This document shows positions 45,052-56,676 of a stretch of 64,000 nucleotides of DNA, in pieces (within the stretch, counting starts at the first letter, position 1; every line of letters begins with the position of its first letter). The stretch is from positions 89,836 through 153,835 of the forward strand of contig NW_026570422.1 of assembly GCF_019649055.1 (NCBI RefSeq). Reading direction: 5' to 3'. Position numbers and translations under genes: made by a program. Under the pieces are notes generated by a model that ran no database searches, was not told the DNA's origin, and saw only the letters and a list, made by a program, of their open reading frames with translations. This stretch comes from Paramacrobiotus metropolitanus. Taxonomy: Eukaryota; Tardigrada; Eutardigrada; Parachela; Macrobiotidae.

Positions 45052-45982
45052 TGGTAGCAGCTCACGGAGACGTTCGTGTGTTGCACAGCGGGCTTGCCCC
45101 GCTCACGGGCCACCTCTGAGTTGTGGACCAGATCGCGTGATCGCGTCCTGTGCCAACCCCGGGTACGGAGCTCACCCGGCTCCCCCGGATTTCCCGTCAG
45201 TCGCCGGAGCTGTGCCGTCACTCCCGCAGAACGCGGAGGAAACTGCCTCTCCCAGAAAGGGATGGAGATATCGCCAAGCCAGAAGTGCAGCGATGGACGG
45301 ACAAACCCACAGCCACACCGTACCGATGACGGATGCCGACGGTGGACGCAACCCGGACCAGCAGGAAACCTGCGGACCCTTCACCACCACCAACAGCCAT
45401 GCCAACCCCGATCCCCACGGCTGGATCGACCACCATCACCACGCCGAGAAATTCACCCCACCAAAACCCTGCCACAGCGACCTTTCCCCCGGCGGAGCAG
45501 CGGAATTTCCTCACCGGAGCAGCGTATTTTGTGTTTGCAGGGTCATGGCCGTACCTGTGCCCAAACCCTGCCCGATTTTCCCCAGACCATGACCTTTCCC
45601 CAGACGGATAAAATGCGGAATCTACCGATTTTCGCATCCGACCCTGGATTCTGGCGCGACAGTGCGTTGACCCAGGCACTGGACCGCATGAAGCCGAACC
45701 AGGACCAGACCGACCGAACCCGAGCCAAACCGGCCCAGAAACATTCCTGAGCCGAACCGGATCCGAGCCGCCCAACCCGGGACTGAGCCGGACCAAACCT
45801 GACTGAACCAGATCCCATACCGGACCACGTGAGCCGACCGAACTGGAACCGAGCCACCCGGTAGTACAGTCTATTAGATATAGTACAGGGACCGTACCGG
45901 TCCCTGTATCCACTGTTCTTTTACGGCGCATCACGCCATTTACCTGCACTTCGCAGGAGCTCAGTGTTAGACCGTACAGGGA
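45052..45982. other. 931-bp insertion in the right arm
   Basis: Unique, GC-rich sequence flanked by the 244-bp direct repeats and absent from the left arm. It contains a degenerate CCGAACC/GAGCCG simple-sequence tract (about 45690-45860) and a 10-bp palindrome (TACAGGGACC..GGTCCCTGTA, about 45883-45907). Open frames up to 315 residues on either strand follow the GC-rich simple sequence and do not resemble proteins. The layout is like a two-LTR element, but the repeats lack clear TG..CA ends and no primer-binding site or polyprotein is present. Confidence 0.6.
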
Positions 45983-46226
45983 TGTCAGGGCGGGCTTATG
46001 ATTCAGCCCTTCTCTCATTGGTTGGTTTTGGGTTTTTTCCTGTCTGGGCATTTTCATGCGTTTTGATGGCTCTGTAAGGCAGCTGCGCTGCCTACAGAGA
46101 CCAGTTGGTTCTTGGCTTGCGCGCAAAGCGCGGTGTGCGTCAGATTTCGGCATTAAAGTCTTCATCCGGGTTTGCTTTTGTTTCGCCGTCGATGGTCGAT
46201 GCGCGCCTAGTCAGCGCCATCTGATA
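45983..46226 (+). repeat. 244-bp direct repeat, copy 2
   Basis: Copy of 44808-45051. Its right flank (CCATCTTAATGAGAAAATC) is the mirror of the left-arm flank at about 36532-36550. This copy therefore occupies the original arm end, and copy 1 plus the 931-bp segment represent the added material. Confidence 0.9.
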
Positions 46227-46329
46227 CCATCTTAATGAGAAAATCTCGGCGACCTCGGGGACCCTCTTCGACCAGACCTTCATACAAATTCTTGGTGGCC
46301 CCTGGGTTCGAGGTCACTAAGTACTTCAG

Positions 46330-46795
46330 AAAAAAAATTCCTCCCTCTTTTTTGAACCTGAAATATTAATAAAATTCTTGTCCTCAGGAGACCTGGGTTC
46401 AGTCCCTGAGTCTCATTTGAACTTCGAAAAATTCCTCCCTCTTTTGACCATATCAAATTCCTCCTCCTCCTTCATGATTCCTCCTCTTTTTTTGACCACG
46501 CAGAAATTCCTCCCTCTCAAATTCCTCCTCTTTTTGACCATATCAAAATTCCTCCCTCCCTCGCTTCAGAAATTCCTCCCTCTTTTTGACCCTGGCCTGT
46601 ATATAATGAGAAAATCTTGGTGGCCTCGGAGACCTGGGTTCGAGGTCCCTAAGTACTTCCTTTGAACTGAAAAAAATTCCCCCTCTTTTGATATATCAAA
46701 ATTCCTCCCTCCCTCCCTTCATGAATTCCTCCCTCTTTTTGACCACGCAGAAATTCCTCCCTCTCAAAATTCCTCCCTCTTTTTGACCCTGGCCT
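46330..46795 (-). repeat. Pyrimidine-rich minisatellite, right flank
   Basis: Degenerate repeats of AAATTCCTCCCTC and CTCTTTTTGACC, the complement of 36160-36395, interleaved with two diverged 84-90-bp subrepeats. Closes the palindromic structure on the right. Confidence 0.85.
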
Positions 46796-47008
46796 ACTCG
46801 TGGCTCGTACTGGTAGAATGTTGGACGAAGCATATTATGTTTCCCAAAATAATGGCGTGCAGATTGCCTTTCGAAAATACAGTTCTTAACCACCGGTACT
46901 GGCGTAATAAAAACACAATTTTGGAATATTTACTGGCCATAGTTAAAACATACCGTTACATTCTTGATGACGAGCATCGTTACTAAAATCAATCGATATT
47001 ACGTACTC

Positions 47009-47605
47009 GAAGTGACCCGGTACATGGTACTACCGTAAATTCGCATGCTGTACAAGCATGAAAATCTTCGGTTTCGCTCGCTTCCAAAAATTTATATATG
47101 CGTAGTGATTTATATACATAGGCGAGGAACAGTTTGTACGCGCAACATCCGTTCGGGAGTTGTGGCTGTAAGAAAATTCCGAGAAGTTAACATGTATTCT
47201 GGTGTACAATTGTACATACCAAAAGTCCCATTTTGGACAGATCCTCTAAAGGTTGCACATACTTAGATGCGCGTATGCATGATAAATACGTCATTTTAAA
47301 ATTTGGTGTAAAAGGATCTTCATGTTTACATATCGGCGTCTTCGTGCAAAAGTTAAAGGAGATCGCCCATAATGAGACTATTGGTAAGTACACCTCTAAT
47401 GCATTTAAACGTTTTGGAATTTTCTTACAGCCACAGCTCCTGAACCGGAAGTTGCGCGCGCATTTGGTGTTCACGCCTATATATCCACAGCATCCGGCTA
47501 CATAATGTCATAGAACAAAGCAAAATGTGTTTGAGAGTGCGCTAAAGGGAATATTTTCGTGCATGTACAAGTACACGAACTTGGAAACATGTACCGGGTC
47601 ACTTC
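47009..47605. mobile_element. Palindromic MITE (597 bp)
   Basis: Perfect 18-bp outer inverted repeats (GAAGTGACCCGGTACATG and complement). A second matching block lies further in (GGAGTTGTGGCTGTAAGAAA at about 47156, complement at about 47418-47442), so most of the element can fold back. No transposase. A target duplication is not evident, so the superfamily is not assigned. Confidence 0.7.
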
Positions 47606-48166
47606 CCTTCATTTAAGATACTGGGGCAGGGTAAGCACATGTATAGAAGTATTTATTGTTAAATCATCATGTTTACACTTGTAAGGAAGGACAGATTCTT
47701 AGGGTTTTGTAGCAAACATGAAGCACCGTGCGAAAACTTTATTCAAAAATCTAAAAAAATACCAAATGTTTTTACAGTATTATCGTTCAATTTATTTTAT
47801 TTCCATTTCCCATAATCACGATTCCCGAACACAACACAACACCAATCACAAATTCGCAAAATCCACAGAAAACTACCACCACAAAAAAAACAAAAAAATA
47901 TCAAAAAATCCATTTAGAAACGCATAAAATCAGTAAAATCAAATAGAAACTCCAATTAAAAGACAAGTAAAAGCACTATGAACACGAAAACACTGTTGAA
48001 CACCATACTGGAAGCCGTACAAACGAAAGGTCAGTGCAATAAACTGGCAAAACCATCCTTGCATAATCTGCGTCACCGACTAGAGACCATCACGGCTGTC
48101 CGTTGCATTGCGCCTGTCCTGCTAGCTGCCGCCCCCGGGGGAGGGAGGGGTGTCCGTCGCTCTCCT
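47606..48166. other. No recognised feature
   Basis: AT-rich sequence just downstream (on the minus strand) of the JIP-like pseudogene. Nothing is supported apart from A-rich runs at 47.87-47.9 kb. Confidence 0.5.
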
Positions 48167-51100
48167 TCAGGATCGGGGCGCGGAGGTGGTGGGCGTGGTC
48201 GGCGTCTGCCACACGATCAGGTGCGAGCGGATACTGCGCGGCTCCGCGTTGCCGCCCGGAGAATCCTCCAGTCCGCTCTCCGCACTGTCATCTGTGAACA
48301 ATTTCCATACAGCAATACACTTCTTTGCGTGATGCAACAAGGGAAATTTTTGTTGCTGGTATTTGTCACAGTCATACGAATTTTCTCAAACGTAAATTTA
48401 CGGTTGTTCAAACGACAAAACCTTTAAAATTATCGATACATCATAAAATTACAACTGAGCAAATTATTTTTCGGTAATATTGTAGGAGTGAATTATTGTA
48501 CATTGCAAAATGCTTCAATTAAAAACAATTTCATTATTATCCCACTATTACAAAGTCTTAACAAGGTTTACAGTTTCAATAAGCCGCACACAAAGCGTAT
48601 GCAAACATGCACAAGCCATCACACTACAACACTGCTGCATTTCACCAGAGCTGTTACTTCAGTTAAACTGACTGATTGCGAGATATTCAGGTCCTTTCTA
48701 ACCATTCTTAAGATAACCATTCTTAATGCACTGCATGAGCTATTTATTACTGAATAAATCTAATGAATTTATTTGGTCAATTTACCGTAGCGGAAGTCCA
48801 CGTAGCCTTCACCCCCGGACACCAGCAGACTGGCGTCCTCCTGGCTGGCCTTCGGGTCGTTGCTGGAAGGCGTGGCCCCGCCGAGTGTGTACGTTCCTGC
48901 ATTGAGCAATCATTTTTAAATATCACTAATGCGTGCATTACGGATTGATGTCCCACGGGGATCAGCGCAATACAACGCACCGGGAATGGAGACGAAGAAC
49001 TTGACCTCCTCCCGGCGTCCGTGATACGACACCTGCGCCAGGGGGTCATCACACCCGGGCAGACACTTCGATACGACTGGCCGCCTCCTTGTCCGGGTTG
49101 CTGGCATCTAAATTAATAACAGTAACAGTGATAATAAATGTATAATTTGGAGAAAAATTGTAAAATAAAATATTAATGGAACAAAAAAATGAAATAATAA
49201 TGGAGTCTTACCTGGCGTGAAACTGAGGGGAATGAAGAGGAGGACGCCGGTGCTGGTGCCGATCCACAGGCGCGGCAGGAGGCCGACATGGCCGTGATGC
49301 GCACCAGCGAGATGCGCAAGCGACCCTTACCTAGCAGGCTAGCACAGATTAACTCATACTTCCGTAATACTGCAATGACGTTCAAACACTAACAACATGT
49401 CTTAACAACGACATATACCACTGAAAATAATCAGTATACATTTTACAACATCTATTTCCTGTGATTTAACCGAGCGTCCATGTTCATAAAAAAAAATTCA
49501 TTAAGCGCAGCAGCATCCATGCATTACGTTAGCCACAAACACAAACTATTTCTACTCAAAAGTTCATTTTACAACCGCAAATCTCCATTGCAGAGGCAAA
49601 GTATTAACGTTATTATTCTTTTCCCTGTGCTTACACGAGTTCATTGCTTTGTTCACAGCCATTACGCTACGACGACTGTCAACCACTTTAGACACCATAC
49701 AGTGGCATTCACAAAGCGGACGAAAAACTGTCACTTTATCGACCATTCAACGAGCTACTTTCCTTATCCACTGTACCTACCAGGATCTTCATGGAGAGGG
49801 GATCGACGACGTGGATCTTGTTCCGGCAACCGGCCCACACGCAGTCCCGTTGCTCACTGCCAGCCGCCCCCGGGCTGCGGCGGATGCCGGGGATGTAGTC
49901 GGGATAGGGCGGCGGGACGATGCTCATGGCGCGGATGGCGTGGTCGGCCTGGCCCAGACTCAGCAGGTGGTAGTTGGTCGTGTCCCACCAGCCACCCGGC
50001 TGCACCCGCCGGAACACCGCCACGCGCCCGTCCGCCAACGAGGCCAGCACGCGGCCCGTCGTATGTCTGCCGAAATACAGAAAACATTCAGCTTGGGCAC
50101 TGCTACCTATATTAATTCACTACATACTCAGGCGAAAATATTATATGACTGCATTTCCACACGCCTGAAAATATATCAATTCATGAATGTTATGATTATA
50201 CTTTCTACTGAAATTATTACTGTTATTATATCCAAAATATTCCTTAATTATGGTCCTATGGATATCGTATTAGAAAGACGAAATTAGAATATGTATGGAT
50301 TCATAGATATTCTCTATTGTTTTACACATAAAGCGACAAAGAAAATACGATAACCATAACGTACTAGCGCTTTTACAAGGTGTTTCCATTACCGAAATTT
50401 CTCGTACCAGTTACGAGGGAACTCACTTTTGAGAAGAAATGAAGCCGTTACACAAACACATTGTGTATAACATGTTCTACTACTCGCATAATAGTATTAA
50501 AGCTCTTAAAATTTTGTTTGAATAAATCAAAAACTGTTGTCCAAATAGAACGTGAGATTTTCATAGAAAGAAGAAAAAACAATCATCACATCGTTATAGT
50601 TTGCTATCAGTTCTCATTTCTCAACGGTACGGTCAGCGATTTCGTTCGTTCTTTTTCTGGCCCGTCAGCCATTATTCTACGAAAATCACATACCGGACAG
50701 TATGTCCAGCACACTATGTACAGAGTACATATCTTAAGGAGTGCCAGTTCACCCATGGCTATACTGACTTACTAACTTCTTTAAATTCGATACAATCATA
50801 AAAGGTTGTATTATCCAACTAATTATTTACGAATTCTAGGTTAATTACTGACATTTCGCCGAGCGTAGCACTCACACAATGCAGAGGACCGCGTCGTCCA
50901 GGATCACCTTGCTGAGGCGTTTGCGATATATCCGCGACGCGTGATAAATGTACAACCTGCATCAAGGCGTCAGTGTTCAGTGGAGCGGTGCCATACACGT
51001 CATTACACGAAACTGTTCCAATATGATCGTTGAAATTACCCACGATTCTGACTGCCGATCCACACGGTACCCTCCACCCGGGCGCGGCCCAGATCGGAGT

Positions 51101-53972
51101 CAACGGGAATGTGGTCACTACAGCTCTCCGCACTGGGATCCCACTTCGCGCTCATCTCGCTCGACAGATCCGCTGTTGCATTGTTCACTGCAACACAATC
51201 ACCATTGTTCGATCATTTTTATTAGTGTAAATCAGCGCAGGCATGTTGTTATGTATACTGGCTATTGTCGATAAAGTTTACATCACCATTGTTACCGCGG
51301 TCGCTCTGTATTCTGGTCGATTAATTCTCCACTAACAAAATGCAATAATAGATACACCTTCGCGGTGGAGATTTTTGGATTATTTGCTCATAAGGTCAAT
51401 TAGGTATTTTCCAAATTAAATGAAATTAGCTGTGCATTATTTTGCATACTGGTTATATTAATAAAGACTGTCAAAATTCGTTATTACTGAGCTTCAGTTA
51501 TTTGTCTTCCCTATTATGTACACTCAAATTCCGTTTATTCACTTTATTGCAGCTTATTTTCTAACAAATCGGACCAGCTCGGTCGTTGTCGTTCACTTTC
51601 GGAATAAAACTCACCGCTTGCGTCGCTGGGCAGTGCATTGCTTGCCATGTGTCCCACCGCTGCGCTGGCAACGCTCTTGACCGGCGGCGACGATCCCGTC
51701 GCGCAGGACACGAAGAGAATATTCCCCAGATCCGTACTGCGTCCCCGTCCGCCGGTGCTCATTAGCGGATGTTCGATGGCCTTCTTCTCCGGACTGGCCT
51801 CCGGCTTCTCCACCGGCACCGGGATCTCCACGTCGTCATGAATGCCTACAGACAGCGTACAGCAACTCGATAGAAAACAGCCACTTTAAATCAGCCACTA
51901 TGTAGTCACAAGTACAGATCCTGCTCTATCATACACTGATAATATCGTAGTACAGAGGTTGCGCCTTAAAGTTCGACTAAATTGAGGCAGTTCCTAACGG
52001 CATCATGAAAACAATTTCCAAAATTAATTTACGGTAAATTTTTCGACCTGAAATAACTCCTCCCAGCAAGAAAACCAAGCAAGATGCACAATAAAAACTG
52101 ACCATAACTTCACAATATAATCATCGTACTGGAAATCCCAGTCGCTGTACGTAAGCAACGTAACCAACGGGTAATTCGCAGTTTTTATCCGAACTACATT
52201 TTTTACCTAATTACCGGAGAACAAAATGTAATTATTAAAACAATACCAAACCGATTTCTCCCTCGTTATTATCGATTTCTCCCTCGTCCAATGGCTCACC
52301 TGGAACGTAACCCATGCACAGTAGATGCGATGAACAGACGGGGAAGCTCTCGGTTGGCGTCCATGACGGTCACCTTGCCACTGGAGCACTGGAGTGGGTG
52401 GAACTGCAGATCCAGATGACGGACGAGGCGACTGCGTACGCCTGTTCGCGCAAGGCATCCGAGCCCGGTTCGGTCGCATCGGCGGTCGGCGTGCGTGGTG
52501 GCAGTTGAATGCCCACTGCACACCAGATCTATAACCAAACAAACGTAGAATACTGGCTTCTTGCAGCCGCCTGCTCGTCTAAATTCAGGTTTGACAGTGT
52601 ACCATGAACGATACATCATATTGTGGTATATTTCGTAAATACTTAATTTTTTAAATAATGCAAATGTACATTTATGTACGTTTATAATTGCCTATTGTTT
52701 TGGTAATATAGTTTTAATGTCAAACTTTTATATTAGTTATTTTACATAATTCCATTTTATTCACTTTAATTTTCGCGCGTACCTTCATATCGGGATCCTT
52801 CTCCACCAACGGCCGGGAGTAGAGAGGCTTCGGGACGACGACACTGCCAAACACAATACCAGCTCCGCTTGCCGCGACCACCGGCACACTCCATCCGAAC
52901 GCCTGCACCCGCCCACTCGGCGTCTCCTTCCCGGCCGATCGCCCTGAATTATGGACCCACAGGATCCCCGGTCGCCGGTGGGAGGACTTTCCTGCGGCGT
53001 CCCGCCGTTCTCCGCCGCCGTAGCAATCCTAAAACCGCGTGTTAGCGCACACCAACGCAGAAATAATGCCAACTACGTGATGCAAAAAATAAGACCCAGT
53101 ACCCACCGTTTATAATGTTCCTGGAGGTCGACGACGTCGGCGGTGTCGATGGGCGCCGCTTCCGAGGCGGGAGGAGATCGCGACGCGGTGCTCTACTGCG
53201 AGGGGGACATGGTGCCGCCGCCCGGCGAGGGCGGGAGGGTGTGGTCGTTGTTGTAGCGGACGGCGCTGTTCTCGCGGCTGCCGGTGCTCCCAAACAGGCC
53301 ACTGAAGCTGAAAAACGAATGCTACATTATGACATATCCCAATTAAACATCCTGCATCACTGTATCGCATACGCTTCTTTGCTCAATTGATTATTAATTT
53401 ACTCTGTTAACCGACAAAAGGAAAAAAATTATCGACAAATGAACACAAAGATAACGAAAGAAAAATGCATATACCCAATTATTCGATATTTATCATAATC
53501 GTTAAAGGGTTAATCATTTCAAATAAACCGGAAGATCATCTTAGATCCATCACACTACGTGAATGCATGCAATACTAGTATAACTTATAATAACGATCCG
53601 ATGAACAATCCGAGCGGCGATTTTCATTATATTATTCTTTTTCCAGCCGGCCTGTATTTTTGATACTTTTTGCATTTATTCATCACGCTGCCACTTACAA
53701 TTTGAAGAAGCTGGACCGGCCGCGGCGCTGCTGCACGACGACGCGCTGATTCTGTGAGAGTATGGCGCGCATCTCGTCCTGGAGCTCCATGAACTGCTCC
53801 TTGTACTTGTTCTTCTCCTGCACCAACCGCGCCACCTCCTCGCATGTGAAGCGCTTCTGATGCGCATGCGGCACCAGCGCGTTCTTGCCTTCTAAATGGA
53901 CGATGCGCTCCTTCAGCTTGTTCTCCACTTCTTGTAGCGAGGCGTTCTCTTCGCGGTAGCATCTCTTTCGCA
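48167..53972 (-). pseudogene. JNK-interacting protein 3/4-like, partial
   Basis: Twelve exons on the minus strand: 53972-53699, 53307-53107, 53028-52783, 52528-52300, 51845-51615, 51187-51040, 50956-50876, 50066-49781, 49338-49212, 49107-48981, 48896-48786, 48291-48167. Junctions are GT..AG, and nearly all phases fit. They cover the second coiled coil (QKRFTCEEVARLVQEKNKY), the QAFGW linker and the C-terminal propeller (RVLASLADGRVAVFRR, CRNKIHVVDP, HGRREEVKFFVSIPG, GGEGYVDFRYG, RSHLIVWQT). JIP3/JIP4 (Sunday driver) link kinesin-1 and dynein to vesicles and scaffold JNK kinases. The N-terminal RH1/coiled-coil half is absent. Damage: an in-frame TAG in exon 2, frameshifts in exons 3, 9 and 10, an 8-bp tandem duplication and a deletion in exon 4, and a missing exon between 8 and 9. 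Exons 5-8 and 11-12 are intact. A recent pseudogene is most likely. Confidence 0.85.
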
Positions 53973-55263
53973 CTGAAAAGCGAGCTGGCACAGTAATTTA
54001 CGAAAACAACGGAATATTAATCAACATCATGCACGAAAATGTCAAACAAACACCAGACCGACCCAAAATAAAGCTCAAACGATTTTCTTTACTTTTTAGA
54101 AATTCACATAGCAAGAAGTCGCTGCAGAAGCACTCTTCTTAGGTAGCGAACAATTCGCGTTACCGATAGTATATCCAGCCACTGCGTACAGTTTAAAAAA
54201 GTAAAAGTAAAAGACAGAAAAGATAATACTTTATTATCTTTTAACACAAGTGCAAGCGCGGGTACCTCCTTTACGGTAAAAATTTAAACTCTCAAACAAT
54301 TACATTCAATCAAGGACAGAATGATCCGTTCTGGAGATTACAGCGAGCAAGAAGTGAAAAGAAGTTGAATCAATAAGCCATAAATCTGAATCATTTTAAG
54401 CAGTATTTCGGTAATGCACTTATTCGTTATACTGATGGTTTTACCATAAAGTATAAGCCATAAAACTACGTTGCCGAACATGATCAAAGTGGCAGGAAAC
54501 ACAGCCAGAGCGACAACTGGCATACTTCGAAGTATCATAAAGTAGAATACACAGACATCCACTGCCAGGAACACCCCAGGGGTCCGTACAGTACCACCTG
54601 CCTGTATATACAGTACCACCTGCCTATAATTAACTTTTTAATTACTTTTAATTAAATTAAACAATAGAGTACAGTAATTTACATTAATTTCATTAAGTTA
54701 CGTAATTCATTAGTGGAAACAATAGTTAAATTTCATTTTTTCTAATTAACGAGTTAAGAAATATGAAAATAAATTAAAAAACATACTGAACGAATAAAAA
54801 ACACACTGTACAAATAAAAAACTTAATTACCGTACTAATTACATATATGTACATATGTACAAGTAAAAAAGCGCGCGCTGTTAGCAGCGCCACCACACCT
54901 GAGCGTGCGTGTACGGTGTATGTGTAACTGACGCACAAAGGCTTCTGTCTTGGCTAGCGTCTTGAAGACGCTATGCACACGGCGTAGTTTGGCCAACGCC
55001 ATATCTTGGCTCCTCAAAAATTCTAAAAATATTAGAATTTACATTTGCGAAAACCCCAACGTTTTCCCGTCATCCCGCCGTACTACTCCTTGGATTTTTG
55101 TCCTTCTGCTAAGGACAGTGTACGAGTGTGTGTTTTTTCGCGCCTCGGTTGGTTTTTTCGCGGAATCCGTTGATTCAGGCACTCAAACGTGCCAGTTTGT
55201 TTGGAGATCTGCTGCGTCAGCACTGTGGTCCCGTATCGTCTCTCCGCGCGTGTTGTCGCTCAA
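53973..55263. other. No recognised gene; possible leader exon at the end
   Basis: Contains a 22-bp tandem duplication (54588-54628, ACAGTACCACCTGCCTGTAT) and AT-rich sequence. From about 55.0 kb composition becomes less AT-rich and ends at a consensus donor (CTCAA|GTAAGTAC at 55264), which may close the first exon of the leader chain described next. Confidence 0.4.
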
Positions 55264-55384
55264 GTAAGTACTTTGTACTTTAAATAATTATAAAAAATAT
55301 TTTAAAATGTGTGCGGTTTGTTTTTTTTCGTACAATTGTACGACTGTACAGTGTTTTGGCACTGATATCTGCGTTATTTTGCAG

Positions 55385-55438
55385 ATTCCCAGTGTGCGCA
55401 CCGTCCACCTGCACTGTGTTGCCGTAGTTCAGCTCAGC
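55385..55438 (+). other. Probable non-coding leader exon (54 bp)
   Basis: Preceded by TTATTTTGCAG and followed by the donor GTAAGTGCG. No long frame. It has the same orientation as the Polinton-like genes downstream. Confidence 0.45.
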
Positions 55439-55558
55439 GTAAGTGCGAAATTTTATAAAAATAATTATAAAATATAAAAGCGCGCTTCCCTACGGTTTTT
55501 GTGCCAGATGTGGAAATGCACAGAGGCAATGGTGCTGATATCTGCGACTGTTTTACAG

Positions 55559-55626
55559 GTATCGCGCCAGCTTTCCCCATCGTCAGCGCAGCACACCCAC
55601 TGACATTTCCACGTTATCCACAGACT
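55559..55626 (+). other. Probable non-coding leader exon (68 bp)
   Basis: Acceptor GACTGTTTTACAG and donor ACT|GTAAGTG. The acceptor context repeats that of the previous exon (CTGATATCTGCG), so the two exon-intron units look like diverged tandem copies. Confidence 0.45.
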
Positions 55627-55749
55627 GTAAGTGTAGATAATTTAAATTAAAATAAAACGACCGAGACTACGGCATATTTCGGACAGTTTTGTTCGAAGTG
55701 TGTGGCAAATAAGCGAAAGTTCATTTTTTACTAAAAAATACTCCGCAAA

Positions 55750-56480
55750 CACGTGTTTCTCTGTTCGAATCTGTTGCTAATGGTTTATTAGCACTGAACG
55801 TGTGTCTCTTGCGCGGTGTTCAGTAAATGCGCTCGGAAAATCAAAAATATAAAAAATAAAATAAATAATCTGCGAGAGCAAGCGTTTCTCTGTTCAGACA
55901 CAATGCTGACGGATTTCTCGTACTGAATGTGTATCTACTGCGCGATCTTTATTGCTTTTTCCGAAAATCTGGAAAATTTTAAAACAAATAATTATGTGCA
56001 CAGTTCTGACGATGCACCAAGACCGTGTTATCGTGGTTGATTACGCTTTTAAAATTTATTTTATTAAAAATTCCGGCGCTGCTCTTGGTTTGCAGGCGTG
56101 TATATGTTTTGGGATTTTGTTCTGTAGGAGCTTCTATCACGAGCGCTTGCTTCCCTGCTGTGCTAGCGACGTTTCCCACGCCTAATCAGTGTGCCGCACC
56201 CATCTCCCGGCACTAAACAACACCTCCGTGAGGCGCTCACGGTAAGCAATTAAAATTTCAAAATATTTTAATAAAATCAAGTAAAAATTAAGTAGCTGCA
56301 CCAACACCGTGTTACCGTAATTTCTTTATCACATCTATAGAAAATTCGTATGCTGCATGTCATACACACTACGTACTGTACATCATTTACGTACTGTACA
56401 TCATGTGTATTTTGCGTTAGTACGTATAAAATATCTGGTTTTCGCGCTGTACCAACACCGTGTTGCCGTAATTGACTGCT
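55750..56480 (+). repeat. Diverged tandem units within the leader region
   Basis: GTTTCTCTGTTC..CTGA..GTGT.TCT occurs at about 55757 and 55885. CACCAACACCGTGTTACCGTAATT-like blocks occur at about 56017, 56302 and 56448, with a shorter relative at 55413. A 21-bp duplication (ACGTACTGTACATCAT) lies at 56370-56405. Serial duplication has shaped this stretch. Confidence 0.6.
56096..56241 (+). other. Probable non-coding leader exon
   Basis: Acceptor TTGGTTTGCAG (alternative TTCTGTAG at 56127) and donor CACG|GTAAGC. It contains several stops in all frames, so it would be untranslated. Confidence 0.4.
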
Positions 56481-56605
56481 CTTTTAATAAATATATTTTA
56501 TATAATATTAATTCAGTGTTGTTGTACGGTCTTTGTATCCGTATATATGCACACTTTTATTGCTAATAATATTTCGCTAAATTAATAAGCGCTCTTTTAT
56601 CACAG

Positions 56606-56676
56606 ATTTGCCCATTATAACGTGCGGTTTTATTTCCGTACCATTTGGACGCCGCGAACTGGCCATACCGACAGTA
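56606..56676 (+). other. Probable non-coding leader exon (71 bp)
   Basis: Acceptor CTCTTTTATCACAG and donor AGTA|GTAAGTTT. The next acceptor is TTTTTTTTAG immediately before the ATG at 57792, so these exons could form the 5' UTR of that gene across an intron of 1115 bp. Confidence 0.4.

Noticed and set aside
45218-46165. 315-residue minus-strand open frame in the palindrome insertion
   Set aside because: The frame runs through GC-rich simple sequence and the 244-bp repeat; Gly/Ser/Val-rich, no domain, and several other frames are open in parallel.
44808-46226. LTR retrotransposon
   Set aside because: The direct repeats are part of the palindrome arm, lack clear TG..CA ends, and no primer-binding site, polypurine tract or polyprotein is visible.
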